NCBI GenBank assembly: GCA_003648125.1 | Contig: QMOE01000205.1 | Location: 1 to 5,398 of the forward strand | Origin: Chloroflexota bacterium | GTDB lineage: Bacteria > Chloroflexota > Anaerolineae > B4-G1 | Direction: 5' to 3' | Length of the DNA: 5,398 bases | Part shown: piece by piece, positions 4,429 to 5,398 of the stretch | Layout: each line of letters opens with the position of its first letter | Numbering within the stretch: position 1 is the stretch's first letter | The notes under the pieces: generated by a model | The model's database searches: none | What the model was told of the DNA's origin: nothing | The model's input: the letters and a program-made list of their open reading frames with translations, nothing else | Position numbers and translations under genes: made by a program

Positions 4429-5398
4429 AAAGTCCCAGTGATTGGCATCTGTGTTATGCTGCGTCAGCGCACCGCTTTGCTAATCACTATCTGTGCTACG
4501 CCCAGACCCACGCACACGACTTTGCATCGCTGGATCAAGAATCCGCCAACTTCCAAACGGCTCGTGTTTGGCTGGCTGTTCAGGATGACTCTGAATCGGC
4601 ACAGCAGATCATTGCTTTCACCAGGGCTTTGGCCGTCTACCTGCGCCAGCGCGCATTGAACAACGAGTTACTGGCGTACTGCCACGGTGGGTTGCAAGCC
4701 TGTGAGCGACTGGGGGTCAATCAGGGCTGGGTACTGTTGCTCCAGTACGAAGCCCATAATGCATTGGGAGATTGGGATAACGCGCTGACCGATGCACAGG
4801 CCGCCATCAAGGCAAGCCGGAGCGCCGATCCTATCAACCACGCCCGTGCTGTGCTGGCTCTGGGCCGCCTCCAACTAAATCGTGGCGACTACCGGTTGGC
4901 GCTCAATACACTAGCCACAGCCGAGAAGCTTCTGTATGACTTACAAGATCTCGATGGTATCACTACGGCTAAGGCAGAGGTAGCCGCCTATCATTTGAAC
5001 CGAGGTGAACTGGATCAGGCTCTGTATCTTTACCTAGAGGTTGACCAACTTCGGCGGCGTGCCGGTGCGACCAGTTCCGCTGACCACACCCTCTTGATGC
5101 TGGGCGTTGTTTATCGCAAAAAAGGGGATTATCAGAAGGCTACTGGTTTCTTGCATGAGTTGCTCCGCCGGGGCGAGTTGGAGGAGAACCCCGGCACCGT
5201 CGCCACGGCTGCCCATCACTTGGCCTGGGTCAATATGAACCAAGGAAACTTGGGGGAGGCCCGGCGGTTAGGAGAACGAGCTAAGCAGTTGTATCTCGAG
5301 ATCAGCGATCCCAGAGGCGCTTCAGATGCTGACGAACAACTCGGCTTGATCGCCCTGTCTGAAGGCAATACAGATGTAGCACTGTTTCATCTCAAGCG
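4425..5398 (+). CDS. TPR protein, second copy of the STAND-associated sensor-like module (runs off the window)
   Basis: An open frame of 324 complete codons without a stop reaches the window end. The start MKSPSDWHLCYAASAHRFAN is set by the ATGA overlap and a closing stop at 4398. The N-terminal signature HRFANHYLCYAQTHAHDF (16-33) aligns without gaps to HSFAEYYVAYAQMHTQDF of the preceding gene; I count 14 identities in the first 29 aligned residues. About six TPR-like units follow at 101-135, 137-175, 178-215, 217-256, 257-295 and from 297, with clear motifs such as LNRGDYRLAL (151-160), LNRGELDQAL (191-200) and RKKGDYQKA (231-239). There is no signal peptide or membrane segment. The gene is a diverged paralogue of its neighbour and likely a second sensor or scaffold subunit of the same system; function is inferred from context only. 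GC content is mixed (38 of 60 at 4681-4740, 29 of 60 at 4921-4980), higher than the first copy. The C-terminus and anything fused to it lie outside the window. Confidence 0.85.
   Translation, partial: MKSPSDWHLCYAASAHRFANHYLCYAQTHAHDFASLDQESANFQTARVWLAVQDDSESAQQIIAFTRALAVYLRQRALNNELLAYCHGGLQACERLGVNQGWVLLLQYEAHNALGDWDNALTDAQAAIKASRSADPINHARAVLALGRLQLNRGDYRLALNTLATAEKLLYDLQDLDGITTAKAEVAAYHLNRGELDQALYLYLEVDQLRRRAGATSSADHTLLMLGVVYRKKGDYQKATGFLHELLRRGELEENPGTVATAAHHLAWVNMNQGNLGEARRLGERAKQLYLEISDPRGASDADEQLGLIALSEGNTDVALFHLK

Noticed and set aside
4438..4659. Small 73-aa frame at 4438-4659 on the + strand
   Set aside because: It overlaps the TPR frame starting at 4425, which shows clear homology to the preceding gene; the 73-aa product is basic and featureless.
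1..5398. CRISPR arrays, tRNA or rRNA genes, insertion-sequence ends
   Set aside because: No spaced direct repeats, no cloverleaf-like segments and no transposase or matching terminal repeats around any gene were seen on either strand.

Overview
The window reads as an accessory, defence-island-like segment of a GC-rich bacterium. The gene style is most familiar to me from Chloroflexota (Anaerolineae or Caldilineae-like): a STAND ATPase with an N-terminal adaptor region, 40-residue-period TPR proteins, and an N-terminus of the 'ARRALAILEEQAAGYT' kind. Filamentous cyanobacteria are the main alternative. This is an impression from protein style and was not tested by search. All genes are on the + strand.

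Layout. Bases 1-127 hold a compact control region. A perfect 16-bp hairpin (32-47/61-76) works as a terminator on either strand. It sits nearly concentrically inside a perfect 10-bp inverted repeat (11-20/91-100). A near-consensus sigma70 promoter (TTGACA, 17 nt, TAAAAT) is threaded through both repeats. Bases 128-1072 encode a complete XerC/D-type tyrosine recombinase with the full catalytic set. Bases 1073-1175 hold a second promoter (TTGCCC, 17 nt, TATACT) whose spacer is almost entirely a 16-bp palindrome, then a leader and a good ribosome binding site. Bases 1176-3383 encode a 735-aa protein: helical N-terminus, Gly/Asn-rich linker, helical adaptor-like domain, two-helix membrane hairpin, NB-ARC ATPase and a winged-helix-like end. 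No C-terminal sensor repeats follow in that frame. After an 85-nt gap come two TPR genes, 3469-4428 and 4425 to beyond the window end. They overlap by ATGA and share the same N-terminal signature.

How they may work together (inference). In ordinary STAND proteins one chain carries adaptor/effector, NTPase switch and C-terminal superstructure-forming sensor repeats. Here the switch is followed by two separate TPR proteins, each beginning where the sensor part of a one-chain STAND would begin. This could be a multi-subunit STAND with two paralogous sensors, with the membrane hairpin or an adaptor-recruited partner as the effector. The competing view is that a one-chain STAND was broken at 3384-3468.

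The most striking internal detail is at 2046-2063. A perfect AGGAGG and an in-frame ATG lie in the middle of the STAND gene, immediately before the first membrane helix and exactly where base composition drops from about 70% to about 45% GC. The gene therefore looks like a mosaic of an adaptor module and a formerly separate membrane NB-ARC gene, possibly still expressed from both starts.
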